This document shows positions 25,994 to 36,480 of a DNA stretch of 64,000 nt, one piece after another. Location: assembly GCF_020524285.1 (NCBI RefSeq), contig NZ_JAIVKX010000001.1, forward strand, positions 108,920 to 172,919. The letters run 5' to 3'. A program made the translations under genes and the position numbers. The notes below the pieces were generated by a model, which worked only from the letters and a program-made list of their open reading frames with translations, did not search any database and was not told the DNA's origin. Position 1 is the first letter of the stretch. Every line of letters starts with the position of its first letter. The stretch is from Alloyangia pacifica. Lineage in GTDB: Bacteria; Pseudomonadota; Alphaproteobacteria; Rhodobacterales; Rhodobacteraceae.

Positions 25994-27296
25994 CGTTAGC
26001 AGCCTTGATGTAGATCATGGGATTGACGGGCTCCCCACCAACGCGGACCTCGTAGTGAAGGTGCGTGCCGGTCGACCGTCCTGTATTTCCCATAGCACCA
26101 ACCTGCTGCCCGCGCGAGACCCTTTGGCCGACCTTCACGTTGATTTTGGACATGTGCGCATAGCGCGTCTCGATCCCGAACTCGTGCTGCACCTTCACCA
26201 GACGTCCGTAACCCGACATCCAGCCGGCGTGGGTGACGACGCCGTCGGCGGTGGCATAGATCGGCGTGCCGTGCGGCGCGGCGAAATCGGTGCCCGCGTG
26301 CAGGCGGCCCCAGCGGCGGCCGAAGCCCGAGGTAAAGCGGAACGGATCCTTCAGCGGCACCGAGAAGGGGGCCTTCTCGGCGGCGATGCGGTAGAGGTTC
26401 AGCTTGTCCATCTCGCCGAGGATGCGGTTGGCGCGCTCGGCGTCGAGCGAGGGTTCCTCGCCGCGGGTGCTGAAGGTCAGCGGGGTAAGCGGGCCGCCCT
26501 GGCCGGAATAGCCCTTGCGGACCTGCTTGATGAGGCTGTCGGGGTTCATGCCGGCGGCCTTGAACATCTTGTCCAGCGGCTCGACCGAGATGGTCATCGC
26601 GTCCTCGAGCTGGCGGAAGATGATGTCGTTCTGCTCTTCGCGCAGGCGCAGTTCGGTGGCGATCTCGTCGGCGCGGACCAGCGCGTCCTGCGCGTCGGCG
26701 ACCACCTGATCCCGTTCGGCGGCGGTGCGGGCCAGCATATCCGAGAGCAGGTCGAGCGTGCCGTCGCCTTCGCCGGCGGCGGAGGCCAGGGCGGTCCCGC
26801 CTTCGGCAATCTGCTCCTGCAGCGCGGCAAGGCGGGTGCTGGCCTCTTCGCGCTGTTTCATGGTGGTGCCGAGGGTGGCCTGGATCACGTCGATGCCGGT
26901 TTCGAGTTCGCGGCGGCGGGTCTCGCTGTCGAGAAGCTGGGACTGCATCTCGGAGACCTGGGCGAGGGCGGTGTTGAACCGTTCCTGCGCGGCCTTGGCC
27001 TCGGCGGCGCGGACGTCGCGCTCGCGGGACAATTCGTTCAGGCGCTGCTGGTAGGTGGTCTGGTCGCGGCGGGACTGCTCGCGAAAGTTGCCGGCGCTGA
27101 TGCTGTCCATCAGCAGGATCGAGGTGGCGACGATGGTCCAGCCGACGGTGAGGGCGATGCCGAGCGTCGCGATGGCCTGGGTGCCGGATCGGAGGCGGAT
27201 GAACCGCGTATCGGTGTCAGATCTCAGAAAAAGCCGACGTTCCGGAAAATAGCGCTCAAGAAGCGCGTGCCATTGTATCGCGAGCCGCGTGCGCAC
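25983..27296 (-). CDS. M23 (LytM) peptidase with membrane anchor and coiled coil
   Basis: A 437-residue inner-membrane protein: short cytosolic N-terminus, membrane helix at about 41-63, a coiled-coil region to about residue 200, and a C-terminal LytM domain with intact zinc motifs HAGTDFAAPHGTPIYA and THLHYEV. It should cleave peptidoglycan cross-bridges in the periplasm. I start at GTG 27296 (VRTRLAIQWHALLERYF), which has GAGGGAC 6 bases upstream; no ATG exists near the N-terminus. The bactofilin gene is coupled to its end. Confidence 0.9.
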   Translation of the reverse strand: MRTRLAIQWHALLERYFPERRLFLRSDTDTRFIRLRSGTQAIATLGIALTVGWTIVATSILLMDSISAGNFREQSRRDQTTYQQRLNELSRERDVRAAEAKAAQERFNTALAQVSEMQSQLLDSETRRRELETGIDVIQATLGTTMKQREEASTRLAALQEQIAEGGTALASAAGEGDGTLDLLSDMLARTAAERDQVVADAQDALVRADEIATELRLREEQNDIIFRQLEDAMTISVEPLDKMFKAAGMNPDSLIKQVRKGYSGQGGPLTPLTFSTRGEEPSLDAERANRILGEMDKLNLYRIAAEKAPFSVPLKDPFRFTSGFGRRWGRLHAGTDFAAPHGTPIYATADGVVTHAGWMSGYGRLVKVQHEFGIETRYAHMSKINVKVGQRVSRGQQVGAMGNTGRSTGTHLHYEVRVGGEPVNPMIYIKAANDVF

Positions 27297-27622
27297 GTGT
27301 CTGTCCCTCGTTCCGTCCCAATTCCGACCCGGGTCCCCTAATTCCCGCGTCCCCGAAGGGACTAACAGACCCCCCCGAAATCGCAACAATTTTGGGCTTG
27401 CGATTCGTAACGGAAAGCGAAAGCGCGCGCATGTGGCGAAAACCCGCCGATCTCAGGTACTTCTTTCGGATAGGGTCTGCCCGGTTTTGCGCCGTTTTTG
27501 TGTCAACGGGTGACGCCACGGTAGAAAGGCCGCCTCGCGGCGGCCCCATTGCGCAGATTTTCGGCGCGGTTCGACGTTCTACGAAGGAGGTTGCAACGCC
27601 CTCCGAGGGGCGTTGGTCTAGC
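27297..27622. other. 326-base intergenic region between M23 peptidase and BCP genes
   Basis: No convincing gene. It holds the promoter side of the M23/bactofilin unit on the right of the M23 start and, further on, a GC hairpin GGCCGCC-TCGC-GGCGGCC at about 27527-27544. The last 30 bases carry the hairpin ending the BCP transcript. I see no repeat or RNA gene in it. Confidence 0.5.
27594..27615 (-). terminator. Hairpin after the BCP peroxiredoxin gene
   Basis: CAACGCCC and GGGCGTTG form an 8-base stem with a 6-base loop, 7 bases past the leftward gene's stop. No strong T run follows, so efficiency is uncertain. Confidence 0.5.
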
Positions 27623-28075
27623 TCAGAGCTCCTTGGCGGCGGCCAGCACCTCGTCGGCGTGGCCGGGCACCTTCACCTTGCGCCATTCGCGCACGATACG
27701 GCCCTCGCCGTCGATCAGGAAGGTGCTGCGCTCGATGCCCATGAAGGTCTTGCCGTACATCTTCTTTTCCTTCCACGCGCCGAAGGCGGTGCAGGTCTGC
27801 GCGGTCTCGTCCGACAGCAGCGGCACGGTCAGGGCCTTCTTGCGCATGAACTTCTCGTGGCTGTCCAGAGAGTCGGCGGAAATGCCGAAGACCTTCACGC
27901 CAAGCGCCTCGAACTCGGGCAGCAGGCGGGTGAAGTCCTGGTTTTCCACGGTGCAGCCAGAGGTGTCGTCGCGCGGATAAAAGAACAGCACCACCTTCTC
28001 GGGGCGCAGCGCGGACAGGGTGATCTCTCCGCCGCCGGTGACGGGAAGGGTGAAATCGGGGGCCATGTCGGTCAT
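27623..28075 (-). CDS. bcp: BCP/PrxQ-type peroxiredoxin
   Basis: A 150-residue thioredoxin-fold thiol peroxidase that reduces hydrogen peroxide and organic peroxides. The peroxidatic cysteine is C41 in YPRDDTSGCTVE. The usual resolving cysteine five residues later is absent (Gln at 46), so it is either a 1-Cys type or uses another cysteine such as the one in TAQTCTAF. It is divergent from the large AsmA-like gene, with an inverted repeat in the shared spacer. Confidence 0.9.
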   Translation of the reverse strand: MTDMAPDFTLPVTGGGEITLSALRPEKVVLFFYPRDDTSGCTVENQDFTRLLPEFEALGVKVFGISADSLDSHEKFMRKKALTVPLLSDETAQTCTAFGAWKEKKMYGKTFMGIERSTFLIDGEGRIVREWRKVKVPGHADEVLAAAKEL

Positions 28076-28104
28076 TGCGCATCTCCTTTGGGCGGTTCGC
28101 TTTG

Positions 28105-28128
28105 CCGGGTTCTTGGGCTAGAACCCGG
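28105..28128. promoter_or_regulatory. Inverted repeat in bcp / AsmA-like divergent spacer
   Basis: CCGGGTTCT and AGAACCCGG form a perfect 9-base inverted repeat with a 6-base spacer in the 87-base region between the two divergent starts. It may be an operator shared by both genes or a 5' hairpin of one transcript. Confidence 0.4.
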
Positions 28129-28162
28129 GATAGGACAATAGCCAGATGAGAGCGCGCCGCCA

Positions 28163-31100
28163 GTGACAGAAGGCCCGACCCGCAAGAAACGTCGCTCGAG
28201 ACGCCGCCGCGTCGTGATCTGGGGTTGCGGCTGCGGCATGGGGGCGGTGCTGCTTGTGGCGCTGCTGCTGGGCGGCGGCATCTGGTACGCGATGGGCCGT
28301 TCGGTCTCGGCGCCGGACTGGCTGCGCTCGGCCATCGAGGCGCGGCTGGCCGAGGCGCTGCCGGGCACCGAGGTCGATTTCGGCGACCTGCGGCTGCGGC
28401 TGCAGCCGGACTGGCTGGCGCGGATCGCGCTTACCGACGTCGAGCTGCGCAGCACCGACGGCACGCCGATGCTGACGCTCGGCCTGCTCGAGGCTGGGCT
28501 CGCGCCGACCAAGCTGCTGCAAGGGGAATACGAGCTGCGCGTGGCGCGGGTCTCGGGGGTGCAGCTCACCGCGCGCCGCGATGCCGAGGGGCGGCTGACC
28601 ATGGGCTTCGACGAGCTTTTCGGCTCGGGGGCGCCGGCGCCGGATATCCCGACGATCATGGCGCAGATCGACAAGCTGGCCGCGGACCCGCGCCTGTCCG
28701 GCCTGCGCGCGCTCGAGGCGGATGCGCTGACCCTGCGCTACGAGGACGCCCGCGCGGGCCGCGCCTGGACCGCCGATGGCGGGCGCATCGGCCTGCGCCG
28801 CGACGGCGCCGCGCTGGCGCTGTCGGGGGATGTGGCGCTGCTCGGGCGTGGCGACGTGCCGGCAACGCTCTCCTTCAACGCCGAGAGCCCGATCGGCCGC
28901 GGCAGCGCCGAGTTCGGCGTGAGCCTCAGCAGCCTCGCGGCCCAGGACATCGCGACCCAATCCCCGGCGCTGGCCTGGCTCAACGGGCTGCGGGCGCCGA
29001 TCTCGGGGGCGCTGCGCGGCTCGCTCACCGATGCGAGCGATCTGGGCGAGATGTCGGCGACGTTGCAGATCGGCGAGGGCGTGCTGCAGCCGCGCGCTGA
29101 CACGCAGCCGATTCCCTTCGAGGAGGCCCGCACCTATTTCTCCTTCGACCCGGCGAGCGGCACGCTGAGCTTCGACGAGATCTCGGTGAAGAGCGCGCTT
29201 GGCACCCTGGTCTCGGACGGGACGGCGGAGCTCGAAGGGCTCTCGCAGGGCATGCCCGACGCGATGGTGGGCCAGTTCCGCTTCTCCCGGCTCGAGGCCG
29301 ATCCCGAAGGCGTCTTCGAGGACCGGCTCAAGCTCTCGGGGGCCGAGACCGACTGGCGGCTCAGCTTCGATCCCTTCCGTTTCGAGCTTGGCCGGCTGCG
29401 GGTCACCGACCCGGCACTGCCGCTGCGCGCCAGCGGCAGGCTCTCGGCGGAAGAGGGCGGCTGGCACATGGCGCTGGATGCGCAGCTCGACACGCTGACA
29501 CCCGAGACGCTGCTGGCCTACTGGCCGCCCTCCGCCGCCGAAAAGGCGCGCGATTGGGTCGAGAAGAACATCTACGCGGGCACCTTCCACGATGTGAACC
29601 TGGCGCTGCGGCTCGATCCGGGCGGCCGCCTGGTGCCTTACCTGCAGAGCCGGTTCACCGGCGTCGAGCTGACCTATTCGCGCACGCTGCCGCGGCTCTA
29701 CGAGGGGGTGGGTCAGCTCACCTTCCTGCGCAACCGCCTGGCCGTGGCGCTGGACAGCGGTGAGGTTCGGCCGCGGCAGGGCGGGGTGCTGGAGGGCAGG
29801 GGCTCGAGCTTTGTCATCCCGGATCTGACCGAACGGCCGATGACCGGAGAGGTGATGGTGCGCGCGACCGGCAGCCTCGAGGCGGCGCTCTCCTATCTCG
29901 ATGAGCCGCCGCTCGAGGTGATGAAGAAGGCCAACAAGCCCGTTGCGCTCGGCAGCGGCGAGGTCTCGGCCGACGTGCGCATCGTCACCCCGCTCAAGCG
30001 CGGGGTGAAGCGCGAGGAGATCACGGTGATCGCCGACGGCACTGTCACCGGGGTCGAAAGCGCCGAGGTGGTGCCGGGCAAGGTGCTGAGCGCCGAGGAG
30101 TTCTACGTTGCTGTGGACGACACCGGGGTGAGCGTCAGCGGCGAGGGAGACCTGTCGGGCGCGCCCTTCGATGGCGCCTGGACGCAGTCCTTCACCCCCG
30201 GTACGCCGGGCAAGGTCGAGGGCGAGGTGGTGCTTTCCGAGGCGGTCTCCCAGGCCTTGGGCGTCGGTCTGCCCAAGGGCACCTTCTCGGGCGAGGGCCG
30301 CGGCAAGATCGACATCACGCTGGAGAAGGGCGCGCCGCCGCGTTTCGTGCTGACCTCGGACATGGCGGGGCTGGGGGTTTCGCTGCCGCAGCTTGGCTGG
30401 CGGCTGTCTCAGGGCGGGACCGGATCGCTCGAGGTCGAGGCCACGCTGGGCGCGCCGGTTTCGGTCGAACGGCTGGCGCTCTCCGCGCCGGGGCTGACCG
30501 CGCAGGGCAGCGTTGCGCTCAACGGCAATGGCAGCCTGCGGCGGCTGTCGCTGCCGGTGCTGCGCACGGGCGGCTGGCTTGACGGGGCGGCGGTGCTGAC
30601 CGGGCGCGGGGCCAATGTCGCCCCGGCGATCCGCATCACCGGCAATGCGCTCGACATGCGCGGCGCGCCGCTCGGCGGGTCCGGCGGCGGCGGAGGCGGG
30701 CCGATCGAGGTCGCGGTGAACCGGCTGCAAGTGACCGACAAGATCGCCATCAGCAATTTCCAGGGAACGTTCAGCACGAAGCGTGGTATGAACGGCAGTT
30801 TCACCGGGGCGGTCGGCGGGCGGGCTCCGATCCAGGGCGACGTGGTGCCGCAGAACGGCGGCACGGCGATCCGCATCCGCGCGCGCGACGCCGGAGACGT
30901 CCTCAAGGGCGCAGGCGTCATGCAGAACATCGAGGACGGCACCTTCGATCTAACGCTGGTGCCGGTGCAGGGGCGCAGCGGCGAATATGACGGCGCCCTG
31001 AAGATCGAGGGCACCCGGATGCAGAAGAACCCCGCCGTGGTGCAGCTGCTCGACGGCATCAGCGTGGTCGGCATCCTCGACCAGCTCAACGGGCCGGGCA

Positions 31101-31438
31101 TCTTCTTTTCCGAGGTCGACGCGCGCTTCCGCATGACGCCGCAGCAGATCATCCTCACCCGCTCCAGCGCCACCGGTCCCTCGATGGGGATCTCGATGGA
31201 CGGCTATGCCAACCTCGCCACCGGCCAGATGGACATGCAAGGGGTGCTTTCGCCGATCTACGTGATTAACGGCATCGGCCAGCTCTTCTCGCGCAAGGGC
31301 GAGGGGCTGATCGGCTTCAACTTCAACCTGCGTGGCCCGGTGGCGGATCCGGCGGTGAGCGTGAACCCGCTTTCGGTCTTCACTCCGGGCATGTTCCGTG
31401 ACATTTTCCGCCGCCCGCCCCCGCAGGTGAGTCAGTAG
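28163..31438 (+). CDS. Large AsmA-like / DUF3971 envelope protein
   Basis: A 1091-residue protein with a very basic N-terminus ([11 protein letters not shown]), one membrane helix at about 18-43 and a long periplasmic region rich in beta-strand repeats, ending in an AsmA-like C-terminal domain (TQGQ-type strands, [25 protein letters not shown] near the end). This is the architecture of the YhdP/TamB/AsmA superfamily, whose members are believed to carry lipids between the two membranes. No ATG is available; GTG 28163 is the probable start. The very end carries the conserved [10 protein letters not shown] motif. Confidence 0.85.
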   Translation: MTEGPTRKKRRSRRRRVVIWGCGCGMGAVLLVALLLGGGIWYAMGRSVSAPDWLRSAIEARLAEALPGTEVDFGDLRLRLQPDWLARIALTDVELRSTDGTPMLTLGLLEAGLAPTKLLQGEYELRVARVSGVQLTARRDAEGRLTMGFDELFGSGAPAPDIPTIMAQIDKLAADPRLSGLRALEADALTLRYEDARAGRAWTADGGRIGLRRDGAALALSGDVALLGRGDVPATLSFNAESPIGRGSAEFGVSLSSLAAQDIATQSPALAWLNGLRAPISGALRGSLTDASDLGEMSATLQIGEGVLQPRADTQPIPFEEARTYFSFDPASGTLSFDEISVKSALGTLVSDGTAELEGLSQGMPDAMVGQFRFSRLEADPEGVFEDRLKLSGAETDWRLSFDPFRFELGRLRVTDPALPLRASGRLSAEEGGWHMALDAQLDTLTPETLLAYWPPSAAEKARDWVEKNIYAGTFHDVNLALRLDPGGRLVPYLQSRFTGVELTYSRTLPRLYEGVGQLTFLRNRLAVALDSGEVRPRQGGVLEGRGSSFVIPDLTERPMTGEVMVRATGSLEAALSYLDEPPLEVMKKANKPVALGSGEVSADVRIVTPLKRGVKREEITVIADGTVTGVESAEVVPGKVLSAEEFYVAVDDTGVSVSGEGDLSGAPFDGAWTQSFTPGTPGKVEGEVVLSEAVSQALGVGLPKGTFSGEGRGKIDITLEKGAPPRFVLTSDMAGLGVSLPQLGWRLSQGGTGSLEVEATLGAPVSVERLALSAPGLTAQGSVALNGNGSLRRLSLPVLRTGGWLDGAAVLTGRGANVAPAIRITGNALDMRGAPLGGSGGGGGGPIEVAVNRLQVTDKIAISNFQGTFSTKRGMNGSFTGAVGGRAPIQGDVVPQNGGTAIRIRARDAGDVLKGAGVMQNIEDGTFDLTLVPVQGRSGEYDGALKIEGTRMQKNPAVVQLLDGISVVGILDQLNGPGIFFSEVDARFRMTPQQIILTRSSATGPSMGISMDGYANLATGQMDMQGVLSPIYVINGIGQLFSRKGEGLIGFNFNLRGPVADPAVSVNPLSVFTPGMFRDIFRRPPPQVSQ

Positions 31439-31481
31439 CGCCCGCACCCCCGAAAAGACCCCCAAGAGTTCCGAAGACCCC

Positions 31482-32531
31482 ATGCAGCTTTCCGATTTCG
31501 ATTTCCCTCTGCCCGAGGATCTCATCGCCACGCGCCCGGCGCATCCGCGCTCCTCGGCGCGGCTGCTGGTGGCCGAGGGCGAGCGCATCACCGATGCCGT
31601 CGTGCGCGACCTCACGGACTGGCTGCGTCCCGGCGACCGGCTGGTGCTGAATGACACCAAGGTGATCCCGGCGCGGCTCTCCGGCCTGCGCCACCGCTCG
31701 AGCGCGCAGGGCGAGACCGAGGCACGGATCGAGATCACCCTGCTCGAGCCGCGCCCGGGCGGGCTCTGGGCGGCGCTGGTCAAGCCGCTGAAGAAGCTGC
31801 GCGAGGGCGAGACGGTGGTGCTGTCCGAGCGGCTTTCGGCCACGCTGGAGGCGCGCGAGGAAGGGCAGGGCCTGTTCCGCTTCAACCTGACCGGCGAGGA
31901 TTTCGACGCGGCGCTGGCCGAGGCCGGGGCAATGCCGCTGCCGCCCTATATTGCCGCCAAGCGCGCCGCCGACGATCGGGACAAGGAAGACTACCAGACC
32001 GTCTGGGCGCGGACCTCGGGCGCGGTCGCGGCGCCCACCGCCTCGCTGCATTTCGACGCGCCGCTGCTGGCAGCGCTGAAGGACAGGGGCGTCGACTTCA
32101 CCCATGTGACGCTGCACGTCGGCGCGGGCACCTTCCTGCCGGTGAAGGTCGATGACGTGACCACCCACAAGATGCACGGCGAATGGGGCGAGGTGACCGA
32201 CAGCGCCGCCGCCGAGCTCGCCGCCACCAAGGCGGCGGGCGGGCGGGTCATCCCGGTCGGCACCACGGCGCTGCGGCTGATCGAGACCGCCGCGCGCGAG
32301 ACCGGGGCCATCGCGCCCTGGACCGGCGTGACCGATATCTTCATCTACCCCGGCTTCGAATTCCACGTGGCGGATGCGCTGATGACCAACTTCCACCTGC
32401 CGAAATCGACGCTGATGATGCTGGTCGCGGCCTTCATGGGCAAGGATCGGATGGACCGCGTCTACGCCCACGCGCTGGCCGAGCGCTACCGCTTCTTCTC
32501 CTACGGCGACGCCTCGCTGCTGATCCCCTGA
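31482..32531 (+). CDS. queA: tRNA preQ1(34) S-adenosylmethionine ribosyltransferase-isomerase
   Basis: A 349-residue QueA, which moves the ribosyl part of SAM onto preQ1 in tRNA wobble position 34, giving epoxyqueuosine. Typical segments are the N-terminal [24 protein letters not shown], the central [36 protein letters not shown], and the C-terminal [19 protein letters not shown]. It lies 43 bases after the AsmA-like gene and may be read from the same message. Partner queuosine genes (tgt, queF) are not in the window. Confidence 0.96.
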   Translation: MQLSDFDFPLPEDLIATRPAHPRSSARLLVAEGERITDAVVRDLTDWLRPGDRLVLNDTKVIPARLSGLRHRSSAQGETEARIEITLLEPRPGGLWAALVKPLKKLREGETVVLSERLSATLEAREEGQGLFRFNLTGEDFDAALAEAGAMPLPPYIAAKRAADDRDKEDYQTVWARTSGAVAAPTASLHFDAPLLAALKDRGVDFTHVTLHVGAGTFLPVKVDDVTTHKMHGEWGEVTDSAAAELAATKAAGGRVIPVGTTALRLIETAARETGAIAPWTGVTDIFIYPGFEFHVADALMTNFHLPKSTLMMLVAAFMGKDRMDRVYAHALAERYRFFSYGDASLLIP

Positions 32532-32735
32532 GCGGAGGGCGGCTGACCCGCCGACGGTTCGTGACTGCTTAACCCTCGCGGCCTATGCCGGAGGGGGAAC
32601 TGTGCATGTTTTCGCGCCGTCTTGTGAATCCTCTTGCGCCGAACGCGCGGGGCAGGCAGGGCAGGGCAAACGGCGGAATCGACGCTGCGTGACACTGCGT
32701 CTATCGGACGGACATTCGAACAAGGGATCTGAGGT

Positions 32736-34067
32736 ATGACCGAGGTTCTGAAACACTCCTGGGCGCTGCTGCTCGGGGTCATGCTGCTGATGGTCGGCAA
32801 CGGCCTGCAGGGCTCGCTGCTCGGCGTGCGCGGCGGCAGCGCGGGCTTCTCGGCCTTTTCCATGTCGGTGGTCATGTCCGGCTACTTCGCCGGCTTCCTG
32901 CTGGCCTCGCGCATGACGCCGGGGATGATTCGCCGCGTCGGTCACGTGCGGGTCTTCGCCGCGCTCGGCTCGTTCATCTCGGCGGTGCTTATCCTCTACC
33001 CGGCCTTCCCGCATCCGATTATCTGGACAGTCGAGCGGATGATCATCGGCTTCTGCTACTGCGGCGTCTACGTCACCGCCGAGAGCTGGCTGAACAACGC
33101 CTCGTCCAACGAGAACCGCGGCCAGGCGCTCTCGGCCTACATGATCGTGCAGATGTTCGGCATTATCGCGGCGCAGATGCTGCTGCTGGTGCCCGACCCC
33201 TCGGGCTTCCTGCTCTTCGTGATCCCCTCGGTGCTGGTCTCCATCGCCTTCGCGCCCATTCTGCTGTCGATTACGCCGACCCCGGCCTTCGACACCACAC
33301 GCCCGATGAGCCTGCGCGAGCTCTACACCGTCTCGCCGCTGGGCATGGTGGGCATGTTCCTGCTGGGCGGGGTTTTTGCCTCGCAGTTCGGCATGGCGGC
33401 GGTCTACGGCTCCGAGGCGGGGCTGAGCCTTGGCCAGATTTCGACCTTCGTCGCGGCGTTCTACGTCGGCGCGCTGGTTACCCAGTACCCGCTGGGCTGG
33501 CTGTCTGACCGGATGGACCGGCGCGTGCTGGTGGTGATCGTGGCGCTGGTCGGCGGGCTCGCGGCGGCGGCGGCGGTCAGCCTGTCGGGGCATTTCACCG
33601 TGCTTCTGGCCGCGGCCTTCCTGGTCGGCGGCGCGTCGAACCCACTCTACTCGATCCTCATCGCGCACACCAACGACTACCTCGGCACCGACCGGATGGC
33701 GGCAGGCTCGGCGGGGCTGCTGTTCATCAACGGCCTCGGCGCCATCGCCGGCCCGCTGATCTCGGGCTACGCGATGGAGACCATGGGGCCGGGCGGCTTC
33801 TTCGTGCTCATCGCGGCGCTGATGCTGGGGCTGACCGCCTATGCCGGCTGGCGCATGACGCGGCGCCCGGCGCCGGAGTCGGACGATGCCGCCAGCGTCA
33901 CCGCCGTGGGTCCGGTGTCCTCGCCGGTCGCGGTCGAAGTGGCGCAGGAAGTGGCCATCGAGGCGCAGGAGGCCGCCGAGGCCGAAGCCGTGGAAGCTGC
34001 GAAGCTCGACGTTGATAGCGATCCCATCGCGCGGCGAATGCCTAAATTTTGGTCGTTGCGCAAATGA
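32736..34067 (+). CDS. MFS transporter with acidic C-terminal tail
   Basis: A 443-residue major facilitator. Twelve membrane helices span about residues 8-370, with the family loops MTPGMIRRVGHVRVF between helices 2 and 3 and LGWLSDRMDRRVLVV in the second half. It resembles the YcaD/sugar-phosphate-like subgroup by the GNGLQGSLLGVR and ESWLNNAS segments, but the substrate is unknown. The cytosolic tail (about 380-443) is Ala/Glu/Val-rich, ending KFWSLRK, and is longer than usual. Confidence 0.87.
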   Translation: MTEVLKHSWALLLGVMLLMVGNGLQGSLLGVRGGSAGFSAFSMSVVMSGYFAGFLLASRMTPGMIRRVGHVRVFAALGSFISAVLILYPAFPHPIIWTVERMIIGFCYCGVYVTAESWLNNASSNENRGQALSAYMIVQMFGIIAAQMLLLVPDPSGFLLFVIPSVLVSIAFAPILLSITPTPAFDTTRPMSLRELYTVSPLGMVGMFLLGGVFASQFGMAAVYGSEAGLSLGQISTFVAAFYVGALVTQYPLGWLSDRMDRRVLVVIVALVGGLAAAAAVSLSGHFTVLLAAAFLVGGASNPLYSILIAHTNDYLGTDRMAAGSAGLLFINGLGAIAGPLISGYAMETMGPGGFFVLIAALMLGLTAYAGWRMTRRPAPESDDAASVTAVGPVSSPVAVEVAQEVAIEAQEAAEAEAVEAAKLDVDSDPIARRMPKFWSLRK

Positions 34068-34167
34068 AGCAAGGATTGTCGCAATTGACAGAATTTGTGA
34101 CTTCTTCTTGCGGCAGGGGCGCATGTAACCTTTCAGTGACAACGGAGCGGCACGTAAGGATGGAACG

Positions 34168-34752
34168 ATGAAAGCCCCCGAAGACATTCTGGCATTCTGG
34201 CTCGACGAAACCGGGCCCGAGCAATGGTACAAGGCGGATGAGGCGCTGGACGCCGAGATCCGCTCCCGGTTCGAGGAGACCTGGGAGGGCGCGATGGAAG
34301 GGCGGTTCGGCCTCTGGCTGACCTATCCCAGCGGCGCCCTAGCCTACATCCTGCTGCTCGACCAGTTCTCGCGCAACATGTTCCGTGGCACGGCCAAGGC
34401 CTTCGTCGCCGACGAGATCGCGCTGGCGGCGGCCAAACAGGCGATCTGGCGCGGCTGGGATCTCAAGATCGACGAGCCCGCCCGGCAGTTCTTCTACCTG
34501 CCGCTGATGCACTCCGAGAACCTCTGCGACCAGGAACGCTGCATCCGCCTGATGAAGGAGCGGCTGCCCGAGGGCGGCGCCAGCAACCTGCTGCACGCCC
34601 GCGCGCACCGCGAGGTGATCCGCGAGTATGGCCGGTTCCCCACCCGCAACGAAGCGCTGTCGCGTGCCACCACCACGCCCGAGCACGGCTACCTGCAGGG
34701 TGGCGGCTACGGCGAGGTTCTGCGCAAGCTGCAGGCGGTCGAGGCGGCCTGA
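34168..34752 (+). CDS. DUF924 protein
   Basis: A 194-residue DUF924-family protein with the characteristic VLAFWL-like opening (EDILAFWLDETGPEQWYKAD), LLDQFSRNMFRGTAKAF and FFYLPLMHSENLCDQERCI segments and a TPR-like helical character. No function is established for the family. It follows the MFS gene by 100 bases and is ended by a strong terminator. Confidence 0.88.
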   Translation: MKAPEDILAFWLDETGPEQWYKADEALDAEIRSRFEETWEGAMEGRFGLWLTYPSGALAYILLLDQFSRNMFRGTAKAFVADEIALAAAKQAIWRGWDLKIDEPARQFFYLPLMHSENLCDQERCIRLMKERLPEGGASNLLHARAHREVIREYGRFPTRNEALSRATTTPEHGYLQGGGYGEVLRKLQAVEAA

Positions 34753-34793
34753 GGCCACAGTCTTCCGAGCAGTCCTCCGGGATTTGCTTCCAG

Positions 34794-34824
34794 GGCCCGC
34801 GCGATGCGATCGCGCGGGCCTTTT
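34794..34824 (+). terminator. Rho-independent terminator after the DUF924 gene
   Basis: Perfect 12-base stem GGCCCGCGCGAT / ATCGCGCGGGCC with a GCG loop, followed by TTTT, 41 bases beyond the stop. Confidence 0.9.
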
Positions 34825-35002
34825 CGCAGCCCGACGCCCGGCGTCCCGCAACGGGTTGCGCATCCGGCTTCGGCCCGCCACCTTGCTCTCAGCCCGGCCA
34901 TGCCCTAGCTGACCGGAGGGAAGGCGATCTTTCGCGGGTGCCGTTGAAGCCCCTTGGGAGATGGTTTAATATCAAACTAATTTGACTCGGCGGGAGAGAG
35001 CC

Positions 35003-36397
35003 ATGGCTTCGCAAAGCTTCGACATGATCGTCATCGGTGCAGGACCCGGGGGCTATGTCGCCGCCATCCGCGGCGCGCAGCTCGGCCTGAAGGTGGCCGT
35101 GGTGGAACGCGAGCACATGGGCGGCATCTGCCTCAACTGGGGCTGCATTCCGACCAAGGCGCTGCTGCGCAGCTCGGAGATCTACCACTACATGGCACGC
35201 GCCAAGGAGTACGGGCTGACCGCCGAGAAGATCGGCTACGACCTCGACGCCGTGGTCAAGCGCTCGCGCGGCGTGGCCAAGCAGCTGAACTCCGGCGTCA
35301 CCCACCTGCTGAAGAAGAACAAGATCACCGCGATCATGGGCGAGGCGACGATCCCCGCCAAGGGCAAGGTCACCGTCAAGACCGACAAGGGCACCGAGGA
35401 GCTGACCGCGAAGAACATCGTCATCGCGACCGGTGCGCGCGCCCGCGAGCTGCCCGGGCTCGAGGCCGATGGCGACTGCGTCTGGACCTACAAGCACGCG
35501 CTGGTGCCCGCGCGCATGCCCAAGAAGCTGCTGGTCATCGGCTCCGGCGCCATCGGCATCGAGTTCGCCAGCTTCTACAACACGCTCGGCGCCGACACGA
35601 CGGTGGTCGAGGTCATGGATCGCATCCTGCCGGTGGAGGACGAGGAGATCTCGAAGTTCGCCAAGAAGCAGTTCGAGAAGCAGGGCATGACCATCCGCGA
35701 GAAGACCATGGTCAAGCAGCTCGACCGCGCCAAGGGCAAGGTCACCGCGCATATCGAGCAGAACGGCAAGACCACCAAGGAAGAGTTCGACACGGTGATC
35801 TCGGCGGTCGGCATCGTCGGCAACACCGAGGGGCTGGGCCTCGAGGCGCTCGGCGTGAAGGTCGAGCGCACCCACGTGGTGGTCGACAAGCATTGTCGCA
35901 CCGGCATCGAGGGCGTCTATGCCATCGGCGACATCGCCGGCGCGCCCTGGCTGGCGCACAAGGCGAGCCACGAGGGCGTCATGGTGGCCGAGCTCATCGC
36001 GGGCGGGCATCCGCATGCGGTCGAGCCGTCGTCGATCGCCGGCTGCACCTACTGCCACCCGCAGGTCGCCTCGGTCGGCCTGACCGAGGCCAAGGCCAAG
36101 GATGCCGGCTACAAGATCAAGGTCGGCCGTTTCCCTTTCATCGGCAACGGCAAGGCGATCGCGCTCGGTGAGCCCGAGGGCATGATCAAGACGATCTTCG
36201 ACGAGAAGACCGGCGAGCTGCTCGGCGCCCACATGGTCGGCGCGGAAGTCACCGAGCTGATTCAGGGCTACGTGGTGGGCCGCCAGCTCGAAACCACCGA
36301 GGAAGACCTGATGAACACCGTCTTCCCGCACCCGACCCTGTCCGAGATGATGCACGAAAGCGTGCTCGACGCCTGGGATCGCGCGATCCACTTCTGA
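35003..36397 (+). CDS. lpdA: Dihydrolipoyl dehydrogenase
   Basis: A 464-residue flavoprotein disulfide reductase, the E3 component of pyruvate/2-oxoglutarate dehydrogenase complexes, reoxidising dihydrolipoamide with NAD+. The FAD motif is GAGPGGYVAAIRGAQLG near the N-terminus, the redox pair C43/C48 is in GICLNWGCIPTKAL, the NAD motif is VIGSGAIGIEFASFY, and the catalytic dyad is H443/E448 in HPTLSEMMHE. I start at ATG 35003 after GGGAGAGAGCC. No E1/E2 genes are adjacent, so this copy stands as its own unit between terminators. Confidence 0.96.
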   Translation: MASQSFDMIVIGAGPGGYVAAIRGAQLGLKVAVVEREHMGGICLNWGCIPTKALLRSSEIYHYMARAKEYGLTAEKIGYDLDAVVKRSRGVAKQLNSGVTHLLKKNKITAIMGEATIPAKGKVTVKTDKGTEELTAKNIVIATGARARELPGLEADGDCVWTYKHALVPARMPKKLLVIGSGAIGIEFASFYNTLGADTTVVEVMDRILPVEDEEISKFAKKQFEKQGMTIREKTMVKQLDRAKGKVTAHIEQNGKTTKEEFDTVISAVGIVGNTEGLGLEALGVKVERTHVVVDKHCRTGIEGVYAIGDIAGAPWLAHKASHEGVMVAELIAGGHPHAVEPSSIAGCTYCHPQVASVGLTEAKAKDAGYKIKVGRFPFIGNGKAIALGEPEGMIKTIFDEKTGELLGAHMVGAEVTELIQGYVVGRQLETTEEDLMNTVFPHPTLSEMMHESVLDAWDRAIHF

Positions 36398-36421
36398 GAT
36401 CGCCGCAGGCTCCGGAACTCG

Positions 36422-36450
36422 AAAGGGCGCCCGCGAGAGGCGCCCTTTTT
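36422..36450 (+). terminator. Rho-independent terminator after lpdA
   Basis: Stem AAAGGGCGCC / GGCGCCCTTT with a 7-base loop and a following T run, 25 bases beyond the lpdA stop. Confidence 0.9.
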
Positions 36451-36480
36451 AATGGGGCGGCGTTTGTCGGGGGGGGGGCG

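Noticed and set aside
28118..30730. An 870-codon minus-strand open frame under the AsmA-like gene
   Set aside because: Same reason: antisense to a real gene, no domain, composition typical of GC-rich shadow frames.
34967..34981. TTAA-like halves spaced by 7 bases upstream of lpdA, resembling a CtrA box
   Set aside because: One half is CTAA, the match is to a very short consensus, and no cell-cycle gene is present.
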